Below, in pieces: positions 19,181-27,028 of a DNA stretch of 51,454 nt. Numbering within the stretch: the first letter of the stretch is position 1; the number at the start of each line of letters is the position of its first letter. This DNA is from Betaproteobacteria bacterium (GTDB taxonomy: Bacteria; Pseudomonadota; Gammaproteobacteria; Burkholderiales; Burkholderiaceae_E): assembly GCA_018970865.1 (NCBI GenBank), contig JAGWVN010000015.1, positions 1 to 51,454 on the forward strand, in the 5' to 3' direction. A model generated the notes under the pieces. The model saw only the letters and a program-made list of their open reading frames with translations. It searched no databases and was not told the origin of the DNA. A program made the position numbers and the translations under genes.

Positions 19181-20386
19181 ATGAGCGAACATCCCCTGCC
19201 TGCCGGTGACCCGCAGGCCCACGGCGTCAGCGCGGCCGGCATCGCCGCCATCGAGGCCTTCATCCACCGCGAGATCGCCGCCAGTCGCCTGCCCGGGGCG
19301 GTGCTGGCCATCGCCCGCGAGGGCCGGCTGCTGCACCACCGGGCCTATGGCCTGCGCGATCCGGTGGCGCGGGTGCCCATGACCCTCGACACCGTGTTTC
19401 CGCTCGCGTCCATGACCAAGATCATGGTCAGCGTGGCCGCGCTCAAGCTCATGCAGGCTGGCCGTCTGCCCCTGCGCAGCCGGCTCGATGCCTTCTTTCC
19501 GGCGTTCGCCGGCATGCAGATCGGCCTCGATGACGGTCATGGCGGGCTTTCGCTGCAGCCGCAGCAGCGGCCCATCCTCATCCACGATCTGCTTCGGCAC
19601 ACCGCCGGCATCACCTATGGCGGTCGCGGCATGGGCGCGGCAGCCGCGCGCTGGCCGAGCGCGAGCGAGGTGATGTTCACCGATGACGCCGCCGCCTTCA
19701 TCGACCGGATCACCCGGCTGCCGCTCACCCATCAACCCGGCACGGCTTTCGAGTACGGGTTTTCCACCGATGTGCTCGGGCTGGTGATCGAGCAGATCAC
19801 CGGCGAGCGCCTGGGCGAACACCTGTCGCGCGAGCTCTGGCAGCCGCTGCGCATGCACGACACCGGCTTTGCGCTCACCGAGGCGCGTCGCGCCCGCGGC
19901 GCCCGCCCGTTGCCCTTCAATCCGCTGGACGGCTCGCCGCAGGCGGTGTCGGTGATGCAGCGCCAGACCAGTCTCGACTGGGGCGGCGCGGCGGCCATGG
20001 GCACGGTGTCCGACTACCTGCGCTTCGGGCAGATGCTGCACGACGGCGGCGCCCTCGAGGGCGAGCGCATTCTCAGTCCGCAGACCGTGGCGCTCATGAC
20101 CGCCAACCACCTCGGCGAGGGCGTGATCAACACCGTGCACCACACCGAGCCGCACCGCGAGGGCTACGGCTTTGGCCTGGGCGTGGCGGTGCGCACCCAG
20201 GCCGGACTGGCCAGCGTGCCCGGGCGGGTGGGCGAGTTCACCTGGAACGGCGCCTACGGCACGATCTTCTTTGCCGACCCTGCCGAGCGGCTGGTGGTGG
20301 TGGCCGGCACCGTGGCGCCGGGCGAGATCCGCAAGCACTACCGCGAGCAGCTGCAGGTGCTGGTCTACGGCGCGCTCACCCGCTGA
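19181..20386 (+). CDS. Beta-lactamase-family serine hydrolase (class C/esterase type)
   Basis: 401 aa. The Ser-x-x-Lys motif is S77-M-T-K80 in FPLASMTKIMVS. A tyrosine motif is likely at Y192 (FEYGFSTDVLGLV, a variant of Y-x-N/S), and EFTWNGAYGT gives the third box. No signal peptide is seen, so it is probably cytoplasmic; esterase or peptidase activity is more likely than beta-lactam resistance. It begins 10 bp after sulP on the same strand and may be co-transcribed, although it has no obvious sulfur role. Confidence 0.86.
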   Translation: MSEHPLPAGDPQAHGVSAAGIAAIEAFIHREIAASRLPGAVLAIAREGRLLHHRAYGLRDPVARVPMTLDTVFPLASMTKIMVSVAALKLMQAGRLPLRSRLDAFFPAFAGMQIGLDDGHGGLSLQPQQRPILIHDLLRHTAGITYGGRGMGAAAARWPSASEVMFTDDAAAFIDRITRLPLTHQPGTAFEYGFSTDVLGLVIEQITGERLGEHLSRELWQPLRMHDTGFALTEARRARGARPLPFNPLDGSPQAVSVMQRQTSLDWGGAAAMGTVSDYLRFGQMLHDGGALEGERILSPQTVALMTANHLGEGVINTVHHTEPHREGYGFGLGVAVRTQAGLASVPGRVGEFTWNGAYGTIFFADPAERLVVVAGTVAPGEIRKHYREQLQVLVYGALTR

Positions 20387-20449
20387 GCGGGGTGGGCCGG
20401 CGCGGTGCCGCGGCACTCGGCTGCCAGGCCTCAGGGACGCGCCGCCGCT

Positions 20450-20938
20450 TCAGTCCTTGGGCGGCAGCGTGTAACGGAAGTCGCAGTGGCTGGCGCCCTT
20501 CATGATGGTCTGGGTGCGGGTGAATCGCATCTCGGGGTTGTAGCCGTGGCAGAACTCGCCGTCGCGGTTGCAGGACAGGATGTCGCCGATATGGCCCAGC
20601 CCCATCTCGCGGTATGACTCGGCATACCGGCAGCGGGTCACATTGAAGGCGAGGGTGCGCTCCGACTTCTCCACCCACTGGATGGTGATGCCGCCGCCCG
20701 CTTCCCACAGCGGCAGGATGGTGGCGTAGTCGGTCAGGTCGGGCGGATTGGCGCCGGTCTCGTTGCCGGGCTTGCGGGCAGCGAACTCACGGCCGGCCTC
20801 ATGGGCCATCTCGATGATCGCCTTGGCGAGCAGTTCGCGGGCCCGCGGCTCGCCGAGTTCTGCGCTCAGGGTCCTGAGCAGCTGGCCGGCGAATTTCGCC
20901 TCGATGCGGCGCTGGTCGAGGATGCTCACTTCGCTCAT
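20450..20938 (-). CDS. L-2-amino-thiazoline-4-carboxylate hydrolase-like protein
   Basis: 162 aa from ATG 20938 with a GGAG-type site upstream. The C-terminal half has the ATC-hydrolase family signature, including IQWVEKSERTLAFNVTRC, CNRDGEFCHGYNP, then RFTRTQTIMKGASHCDFRY. ATC hydrolases open the thiazoline ring on the route to L-cysteine, but many members of the family have unknown substrates. The gene is convergent with the serine hydrolase and follows the truncated histidine kinase by 20 bp. Confidence 0.82.
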   Translation of the reverse strand: MSEVSILDQRRIEAKFAGQLLRTLSAELGEPRARELLAKAIIEMAHEAGREFAARKPGNETGANPPDLTDYATILPLWEAGGGITIQWVEKSERTLAFNVTRCRYAESYREMGLGHIGDILSCNRDGEFCHGYNPEMRFTRTQTIMKGASHCDFRYTLPPKD

Positions 20939-20958
20939 GCAGGTCTCCTTGCTGGGAA

Positions 20959-21675
20959 TCAGTTGGGCAGCAGCAGCGTCACCGAGGTGCCCTCCGGGCT
21001 GCTGGTCAGCGTGAGCCGGGCGCCGAGCTGCGCGGCGCGCTGACGCAGGTTGCGCAGGCCATGACCGGGCCCCGGGCTGGCGTCGGGGTTGAACCCGCGA
21101 CCATTGTCGCGCACCTCGACCAGCACCCCGTCGGGTCTGCGCGCCAGCCGGATCAGCAGGGTGGTGGCCTGGGCATGGCGCAGCACATTGGCGATCGCCT
21201 CCTGCAGGATGCGCAGCAGGTGCAGGGTGCGGGTCGGATCGAGCCAGCTCATCGGATTCACTTCCTCCACATCCCATTGCATGGTCAGGCCGGCCCGGGC
21301 CAGGCGCGGCGCGAGCCGGTAACGCAGGGTGCCCAGGATCGTCGTCAGGTAGTTGTCGTGCGGCTCGAGCGAATCCACCGCCAGCCGCAGGTCGTCGAGG
21401 CAGGCGGTGAGGGTGTCGCGGATCCGATCCGGGTCGGCCCGTCCGTCTTCCACCTCGGCGATGGCTGTGAGCAGTTGTGCGCCCACGCCATCGTGCAGAT
21501 CACGCATGATGCGCGCCCGCTCGGCCAGCGCCGAGCGATCGGCCTCGAGCGCGCGGGTGGCCTCGAAGCTCACCCGCAGCTGCGCCTCGCGCTGCGCGAG
21601 CCGTTCCTCGAGCGACTGGTTCAGGGCCTCGTTGGCGCGCAGCGCCTGCACATGCTGCTGGGCCAGCAGCCAGTA
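20959..21675 (-). pseudogene. Histidine kinase truncated at its 5' end
   Basis: About 238 residues of kinase remain. They comprise a coiled segment (LNQSLEERLAQREAQL), the HisKA_3 H-box MRDLHDGVGAQLLTAI, and a complete HATPase (ILQEAIANVLRHAQA, EVRDNGRGF, GHGLRNLRQRA) ending LTLLLPN. The sensor or membrane part normally present in such kinases is absent, because the frame meets a fragment of an unrelated gene near 21675. A GTG at 21699 would use antisense of that fragment and is not credible. No paired regulator lies next to it. It could still make a soluble kinase piece from an internal start. Confidence 0.7.
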
Positions 21676-21931
21676 CGGCGCCCTGCAGGGCGAGGTCACC
21701 TACATCAGCGTCGACACCCTCAGCGAGGACAACCGCGCCAACGAGCAGCCCTATTACCGGGTTCAGATCCGGACTGCGGCGCGCAACCTGGTGGCGGCCA
21801 ACGGCCGGCGCATCGAGATCCAGCCCGGCATGACCGCTTCGGTCGAGATCCGCACCGGCAGCAACACCGTGCTGCGATACCTGCTCAAGCCGGTGATCAA
21901 GACCCTGCACGAAGCGCTCGGCGAACGCTGA
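21671..21931 (+). pseudogene. C-terminal fragment of an HlyD-type (type I secretion) membrane fusion protein
   Basis: About 86 codons ending at 21931 read QYGALQGEVTYISVDTLSED, then YYRVQIRTA, then IQPGMTASVEIRTGSNTVLRY and LLKPVIKTLHEALGER. This is the conserved C-terminal region of HlyD/PrtE adaptors of type I secretion systems. The alpha-helical hairpin and N-terminal TM portion are missing, with no start codon. No ABC exporter (HlyB) or TolC gene is present. The fragment begins where the truncated kinase ends on the other strand, consistent with a deletion removing both 5' ends. Confidence 0.75.
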
Positions 21932-21969
21932 TCGCCCGCGCGGCACTGCGCGCCGACCGCCAGGCGAGC

Positions 21970-21997
21970 GCGCATCGCCCACCGCGCATCGCCCACC
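21970..21997. repeat. Two-copy 14-bp tandem repeat
   Basis: GCGCATCGCCCACC occurs at 21970-21983 and again at 21984-21997, with a partial third GCGC. It sits in the 139-bp gap between the HlyD fragment and groEL2. Confidence 0.8.
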
Positions 21998-22070
21998 GCG
22001 CTGCGCCGGCTCAAGCGGCCGCCTTCGGCAGCCCGCCATCATCGGAGCCCGGTCCGTGAAGGGGGCGCCG

Positions 22071-23693
22071 ATGGCTTCCCGCAGCATCCTGTTCCACGAC
22101 GACGCGCGCGAGCGCATCCGCCGCGGCGTGGCCCTGATGGCCGAGGCGGTGATGGTGACGCTCGGTCCGCGCGGACGCACCGTGATCCTGCAGCGCGAGT
22201 TCGGTCCGCCGCAGGTGGTGAACTCGGGCGTGATGGTGGCCCGCGCCATCGAGCTCGACGATCCCTTCGAGAACATGGGCGCGCAGCTGGTGCGCGAGGT
22301 GGCCGCGCGCACCAGCGAGCTGGCCGGCGACGGCACCACCACCGCCACCGTGCTCACCCACGCCATGGTGCAGGGCGGCCTGCGCTACCTCGCCGGGGGC
22401 ATGAACCCCATGGGGGTGCGGCGCGGCATCGAGCGCGCGGTGCAGGCGCTGGTGGCCGAGCTGGCGCGGCTCGCGCGGCCGTGCGCGAGCTCGCAGGAGA
22501 TCGCGCAGGTGGCGGCGATCTCGGCCAACAACGACCGCTCCATCGGTGAGCTGCTGGCCGGCGCGATCGACCGGGTGGGGCGCGAGGGCGCGGTCTCGAT
22601 CGAGGACGGCTCGGGCCTGCAGAGCGAACTGCGCGTGGTCGAGGGCATGCGCTTCGAGCACGGCATGCTCTCGCCCTACTTCGTCACCGACGCCGAGCGG
22701 CAGTGCGCGGTGCTCGAGGAGGCAGCCATCCTGGTGGCGGGCCGTCGGCTGTCCACGCTGCCCGAACTGCTGCCGCTGCTCGAGGCGGTGGTCAAGGCGG
22801 GCCGGCCGCTGCTGGTGATCGCCGAGGAGGTGGAGGGCGACGCGCTGGCCACGCTGGTGGTCAACACCGTGCGCGGCGGCCTGCGGACCTGCGCGGTGCG
22901 CAGTCCCGGCTTCGGCGACCGGCGCAAGGCCATGCTGCAGGACATCGCCACGCTCACCGGCGCCACGGTGGTCGGCGACGAGCTCGGCGTGCCGCTCGCG
23001 CAGGCCGGCATCGACCACCTCGGCCATGCCCGCCGGATCGAGGTGGGCAAGGACGACACCACCCTGATCGGCGGCGCCGGCAAGCCATCGGCCATCGCCG
23101 AGCGGGTGGCCGCGATCCGCCACGAGCGCGGGCAGGCCGACAGCGATTACGAGCGCGAGTGGCTCGACACCCGCATCGCGCGGCTGGCCGGCGGGGTGGC
23201 GGTGATCCGGGTGGGGGCGGCCACCGAGACCGAGCTGAAGGAGCGCCGCCTGCGGGTGGACGATGCCCTGCACGCCACCCGCGCCGCGGTGCAGGAGGGC
23301 ATCGTGCCCGGCGGCGGCGTGGCGCTGCTGCGGGCGCGACGCGTGCTGGAGACGCTGCGCGGCGATGACTTCGACGAGGATTGCGGCATCCGCGTGGTGG
23401 CGCGCGCGGTGGAGGAGCCGCTGCGGCGCATCGTGGCCAATGCCGGCGAGGAGCCCAGCGTGGTGCTGGCGACCGTGCTGGCCAGCGAGGATCCGGCCCA
23501 CGGCTACAACGCGGCCTCGCGTGCTTACGGCGACCTGCTGGCCATGGGCGTGATAGACCCGGCGCGGGTCACGCGGCTGGCCCTGCAGAACGCCGCGTCG
23601 ATCGCAGCGCTGATCCTGGCCACCGATTGCCTGGTGGCCAGCCGGCCGTCGCCGCGCGAACCCGGCCTGGCGGGCCCCTCAGCCGAGTTCTGA
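22071..23693 (+). CDS. Divergent GroEL/Cpn60 paralogue
   Basis: 540 aa from ATG 22071, preceded by AAGGGGG; a GTG at 22056 is a weaker alternative. It aligns over the full GroEL length: TLGPRGRTVIL, DDPFENMGAQLVREVA, AGDGTTTATVL, GMNPMGVRRGI, PGFGDRRKAMLQDIATLTG, LAGGVAVIRVGAATE and VDDALHATRAAVQEG. The D87 and D398 equivalents are present, but the E. coli D52 position (TKDG) reads VNSG, so that ATPase Asp is Ser. The usual GGM-rich tail is missing; it ends PGLAGPSAEF. No groES is adjacent and no CIRCE is seen. It is probably a specialised stress chaperonin rather than the housekeeping copy. Confidence 0.92.
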   Translation: MASRSILFHDDARERIRRGVALMAEAVMVTLGPRGRTVILQREFGPPQVVNSGVMVARAIELDDPFENMGAQLVREVAARTSELAGDGTTTATVLTHAMVQGGLRYLAGGMNPMGVRRGIERAVQALVAELARLARPCASSQEIAQVAAISANNDRSIGELLAGAIDRVGREGAVSIEDGSGLQSELRVVEGMRFEHGMLSPYFVTDAERQCAVLEEAAILVAGRRLSTLPELLPLLEAVVKAGRPLLVIAEEVEGDALATLVVNTVRGGLRTCAVRSPGFGDRRKAMLQDIATLTGATVVGDELGVPLAQAGIDHLGHARRIEVGKDDTTLIGGAGKPSAIAERVAAIRHERGQADSDYEREWLDTRIARLAGGVAVIRVGAATETELKERRLRVDDALHATRAAVQEGIVPGGGVALLRARRVLETLRGDDFDEDCGIRVVARAVEEPLRRIVANAGEEPSVVLATVLASEDPAHGYNAASRAYGDLLAMGVIDPARVTRLALQNAASIAALILATDCLVASRPSPREPGLAGPSAEF

Positions 23694-24374
23694 CGGAAAG
23701 GCGGGCATGCTGGCCTGCCCGGGCCGGTCGAGCTCGTGCTCCAGCCCGTAGCGCACCAGCGCCGCCAGATTGGGCAGCTGAAGCTTCTCCTGGATGCGGG
23801 TCTTGTGGGTGCTGACGGTCTTGACCGAGAGATGCAGCTCGCGCGCGATCTCGGTGAGTCGTTTGCCCGAGACCAGCCGGCGAAGCACATCGAGCTCGCG
23901 GTCGCTCAGGCGGGTGTGACGCGGCACTTCCACGCGGCCGTTGAGCTGCTGGATGACGCGCTCGGCGAGGCTGCTGGTGACATAGGCGCCACCCGCGGCC
24001 ACCTTGCCGATGGCTACCATCAGCTCGGCGGCCGCGCTGTCCTTGGTGAGATAGCCGCTGGCCCCGGCGCTGAAGGCGCGCAGGGCGTACTGCTCCTCGG
24101 CGTGCATGCTGAGCACCAGCACCCGCACCACCGGGAACTCCGCCTTGATGCGCCGGATGAGGTCGAGCCCGCTCATGCCGGGCATGGACAGATCGACCAC
24201 TGCCACCGCCACCGGCGAACCGCGCAGCAGCGCGAGGGCCTGGAAGGCCGAACTGGCCTCCTCGATCTGCCACTGACCGCCCTCGGTCTCGATCATGCGG
24301 CGCAGGCCCGCGCGCACGATCGCGTGGTCATCGACCAGCAGCAGCGTGGGCGTGGCGCGCGAGGCGTGGCTCAT
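23679..24374 (-). CDS. NarL/FixJ-type response regulator
   Basis: 231 aa. The receiver domain (10-125) has acidic pocket VDDH, phospho-acceptor D61 (VVDLSMPGMSG), LVLSMHAEEQY and K in YLTKDSA. The LuxR-type HTH spans about 160-222 (LSDRELDVLRRLVSGKR, EIARELHLSVKTVSTHKTRI). It lies immediately after the PAS kinase (14 bp), its obvious partner. Its 3' end overlaps the groEL2 end by 15 bp, convergently. Target genes may include the neighbouring stress genes, but no site is identified. Confidence 0.92.
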   Translation of the reverse strand: MSHASRATPTLLLVDDHAIVRAGLRRMIETEGGQWQIEEASSAFQALALLRGSPVAVAVVDLSMPGMSGLDLIRRIKAEFPVVRVLVLSMHAEEQYALRAFSAGASGYLTKDSAAAELMVAIGKVAAGGAYVTSSLAERVIQQLNGRVEVPRHTRLSDRELDVLRRLVSGKRLTEIARELHLSVKTVSTHKTRIQEKLQLPNLAALVRYGLEHELDRPGQASMPAFPSELG

Positions 24375-24388
24375 CGGGCGCCCGCGGC

Positions 24389-25942
24389 TCAGGCCGCCAG
24401 GGGCGCGGTGTGCGCGTCGCCACTCAGCGGCAGCCATACCCGCAGCCGGCCCCCGCCACCGGGCGGGTTGTCCACGGCGAATCGGCCGCCGAGCAGGATG
24501 GCCCGCTCGCGGATGCCCATCAGGCCGAAGGAGCCTTCCTTGCGCACCGCGCTGTCGGGAAAGCCCACGCCGTTGTCCTGCACGGTGAGCACCAGCTCCC
24601 GATCCAGCTGCTCGATGATGATCCGGGCATCGGTGGCCCGGGCATGGCGGCCGATGTTGGTCAGGGCCTCCTGCACGATCCGGTAGACAGTGGTGGCGGT
24701 TCGGTCGTCGACCGAGGGTTCGATCTCGCCGAGGCTGGTGGTGACCTCGATGCCCATGCGCCGCGAGGCTTCCCGGCCCAGCCATTCCACCGCCGCATTC
24801 AGGCCGAGGTCGTCGAGCATCAGCGGGCGCATGTCGGCCGAAATGCGCCGCAGGGAGGCCATGGTCTCGTCGAGCAGTTCGAGCATGGCGGCCATGCGCG
24901 CCCGGGTGGCCGGGCGGCTGCCGTGTTCGGCGATGTCGCTGAGCTCCATCTTCATCCACGACAGGCGCTGGCCGAGGTCGTCATGGAGCTCGCGCGCGAT
25001 GCGTCGCCGCTCTTCCTCGCGCGCTTCCACCAGGCTGCCCGAGAGGCTGCGCAGCTCGGCGCGCGAGCGCTCGAGCTCCAGGCGCTCGCCGTTGTGACGG
25101 CTGACATCATGCAGCAGCGCCAGCGTGAGGTCTTCGCCGAATCCGGGCAGCGTGGCCAACACGATCTCGGCCTGCCGCTGGCTGCCGTCGAGCCGGTTGA
25201 TGGTGAGCTGCACCATCGGCACTTCCGGCTCGCCGGCAAGGGCCTGCGCGATGTGCCCGTCGAGCGCCGGGCGGCACTCCGGCGCCACCAGGTCATGACA
25301 ATTCATGCCCACCAGGGATTCGACCGCGCTCGCGCCGAACAGGGCCACCGCGCGCCGGTTGGCGTAGCCGATCACGGCGTTCCTGCAGACGATGGCCGCC
25401 GTGGGCGTCTGGTCGAAGAGCTGCATCTGCCGGGCGCGCAGCGCCGAGATCTGCTCGCTCAGCGACTCGTTGGTTACCGGCCGGTGCAGCCGCAGGCAGG
25501 CCACGGGTTTCAGGCCGGACCCGGTGTCGAGATGTGCCGCGGTGAGATTGGCCTGCAGGCGGTCGGCTTCACTGGCGCCGGCGGGGGTGAGCCACAGGCC
25601 GGCGACCGGCACCGCCTCCGCGCAGCGGGCAAGGGCGAGGCGCAGCCGCTCGGCGGAGTCGGGGGTGAGGCAGTCTGTCAGCGCCTGACCGGCCAGTGAG
25701 CCGGGGGCCCGACGCAGCAGGGCTGTGCCCGGCGCGTCGACCATCAGGATGCGGGACTGATGGTCGATCACCAGGTTTCCGTCAGTCACTGCCGAAAGAT
25801 CGCCCGCGGCGGTTTGCGCGGCGGGGCTGCAGCAGGTCTTGGGGATCGCGTTCAAGGAGCCTCCAAGGGTCACGCCAGGGCGGCAGCCCACAGTGTAGGG
25901 GCAGGATACCAGCCGCCGGCTTGCGGATTCGCAAGCGTTCAT
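24389..25942 (-). CDS. PAS-containing HisKA_3 sensor histidine kinase
   Basis: 517 aa if started at ATG 25942; a TTG near codon 30 preceded by GGAGG is another possible start. There is no TM helix, so it is cytosolic. Two PAS-like regions (about 50-150 and 172-283, the latter MQLFDQTPTAAIVCRN, ANRRAVALFG) lead to H320 in RRRIARELHDDLGQRLSWM, then HATPase motifs VQEALTNIGRHA and VQDNGVGFPDS and GSFGLMGIRERA. Several cysteines (C37, C38, C91, C107, C149, C186, C215, C223) invite a redox or cofactor role, unproven. It is upstream of and co-directional with its NarL-type regulator and diverges from the Crp/Fnr gene. Confidence 0.9.
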   Translation of the reverse strand: MNACESASRRLVSCPYTVGCRPGVTLGGSLNAIPKTCCSPAAQTAAGDLSAVTDGNLVIDHQSRILMVDAPGTALLRRAPGSLAGQALTDCLTPDSAERLRLALARCAEAVPVAGLWLTPAGASEADRLQANLTAAHLDTGSGLKPVACLRLHRPVTNESLSEQISALRARQMQLFDQTPTAAIVCRNAVIGYANRRAVALFGASAVESLVGMNCHDLVAPECRPALDGHIAQALAGEPEVPMVQLTINRLDGSQRQAEIVLATLPGFGEDLTLALLHDVSRHNGERLELERSRAELRSLSGSLVEAREEERRRIARELHDDLGQRLSWMKMELSDIAEHGSRPATRARMAAMLELLDETMASLRRISADMRPLMLDDLGLNAAVEWLGREASRRMGIEVTTSLGEIEPSVDDRTATTVYRIVQEALTNIGRHARATDARIIIEQLDRELVLTVQDNGVGFPDSAVRKEGSFGLMGIRERAILLGGRFAVDNPPGGGGRLRVWLPLSGDAHTAPLAA

Positions 25943-26129
25943 GCCGGCTGATCGACCGCCTGTCGACTCTGCTCGGAATATTCCTACAGGGCGTCGGGAT
26001 AGCGGTCACGAGGGTCGGAGTTTTTCCCGCGGAACTCCGCCGGCCCTCCGATGGCGGCCCGCCGGTGGCTGCGCGACAGTGGATCCCACGCGCCGCGCCG
26101 TCGGCCGACCGTCAACCCCGGAGACCAGC

Positions 26130-26990
26130 ATGACCCATACCGAGAACGCAGCCACCCCGACCCCCACCCTCCGCGCCACCCGCCCCGACGCCGCGCGGCA
26201 GGCCGACACCCTCGCGGCGAGCACGCTCACCGAGCTGTTGCGCCTGATGGGCGCCGAGGCGATCGACAGCGCGCTGGGCGATGCCTACCCGGTGGCGATG
26301 CGCCGCGTGCGGGCCGGCGCCACGCTCTATCACGAGGGGACGCAGGCCGAGTCGATCTATTTCGTGAACATCGGCTCGTTCAAGAGCATCCGCACCGCCG
26401 AGGACGGCTACGAGCAGGTGCTCGGTTTCGTGCGTCGCGGCGAACTGCTCGGCTTTGACGCGGTGTGCATGGGCCAGCACCCCACCGCCGCCATCGCGCT
26501 GGAAGACTCGCGGGTCTTCTCGGTGCGCATCCAGGACATCTTCACGCTGGCGCAGCGCGCGCCGGCTCTCGATCGCGTGCTGCATCTCGCGGTGAGCCGC
26601 CAGCTCACCGCCCGCGCCGACATCGCCGATGTGATGGCCGCCGTGGCCGCCGATGTCCGGCTGGCGCGCTTCCTGGTGCAGATGTCCGAGCGCATGCAGG
26701 CCTGCGGACAGTCGCCGCGCCGGCTCTACCTGCGCATGAGCCGCAGCGACATCGCCAGCTATCTCGGCGTGGCCCATGCCACCGTCAGCCGCTCGTTCAG
26801 CGCGCTGGCGGCCTGGGGCTGCCTGCGGGTCAACAACCGCGATGTCGAGATCCTCGACATGCCGCGCCTGCGCGCGTTCTCGCGCAGCACCCGCGGCCTG
26901 ATCGAGGATCCCAGCCGGCTGATGGCGATGCCGGTCGATGCGCTGCCCGGGTCGGCGCGCCGCGATCAGTTCTCGGCGGTGCCGGCCTGA
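26130..26990 (+). CDS. Crp/Fnr-family transcriptional regulator
   Basis: 286 aa from ATG 26130 with GGAGA upstream. The cyclic-nucleotide-binding-like domain (about 50-165) reads MRRVRAGATLYHEGTQAESIYFVNIGSFKSIR and FVRRGELLGFDAV. The HTH_Crp domain (about 205-265) shows LRMSRSDIASYLGVAHATVSRSFSALAAWGCLRVNNRDVEILD. It lacks the N-terminal Cys cluster of FNR, so it is not a 4Fe-4S sensor. In the recognition helix Ser and Arg of the FNR E-x-x-S-R signature are kept, but Glu is replaced by Ala. It begins 187 bp from the divergent kinase start. It is a candidate controller of the adjoining stress genes. Confidence 0.88.
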   Translation: MTHTENAATPTPTLRATRPDAARQADTLAASTLTELLRLMGAEAIDSALGDAYPVAMRRVRAGATLYHEGTQAESIYFVNIGSFKSIRTAEDGYEQVLGFVRRGELLGFDAVCMGQHPTAAIALEDSRVFSVRIQDIFTLAQRAPALDRVLHLAVSRQLTARADIADVMAAVAADVRLARFLVQMSERMQACGQSPRRLYLRMSRSDIASYLGVAHATVSRSFSALAAWGCLRVNNRDVEILDMPRLRAFSRSTRGLIEDPSRLMAMPVDALPGSARRDQFSAVPA

Positions 26991-27028
26991 GTCGGCGCGG
27001 CGCGGCGGGCCCGCACCGGCCCCCGCGC

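Noticed and set aside
17362..19311. A 649-codon minus-strand frame opposite sulP
   Set aside because: The plus strand encodes a full SulP protein with strong motifs; the minus reading is low-complexity.
26130..26990. Oxygen-sensing FNR
   Set aside because: The N-terminus has no Cys cluster, so a 4Fe-4S oxygen sensor is not supported; it is called Crp/Fnr family only.
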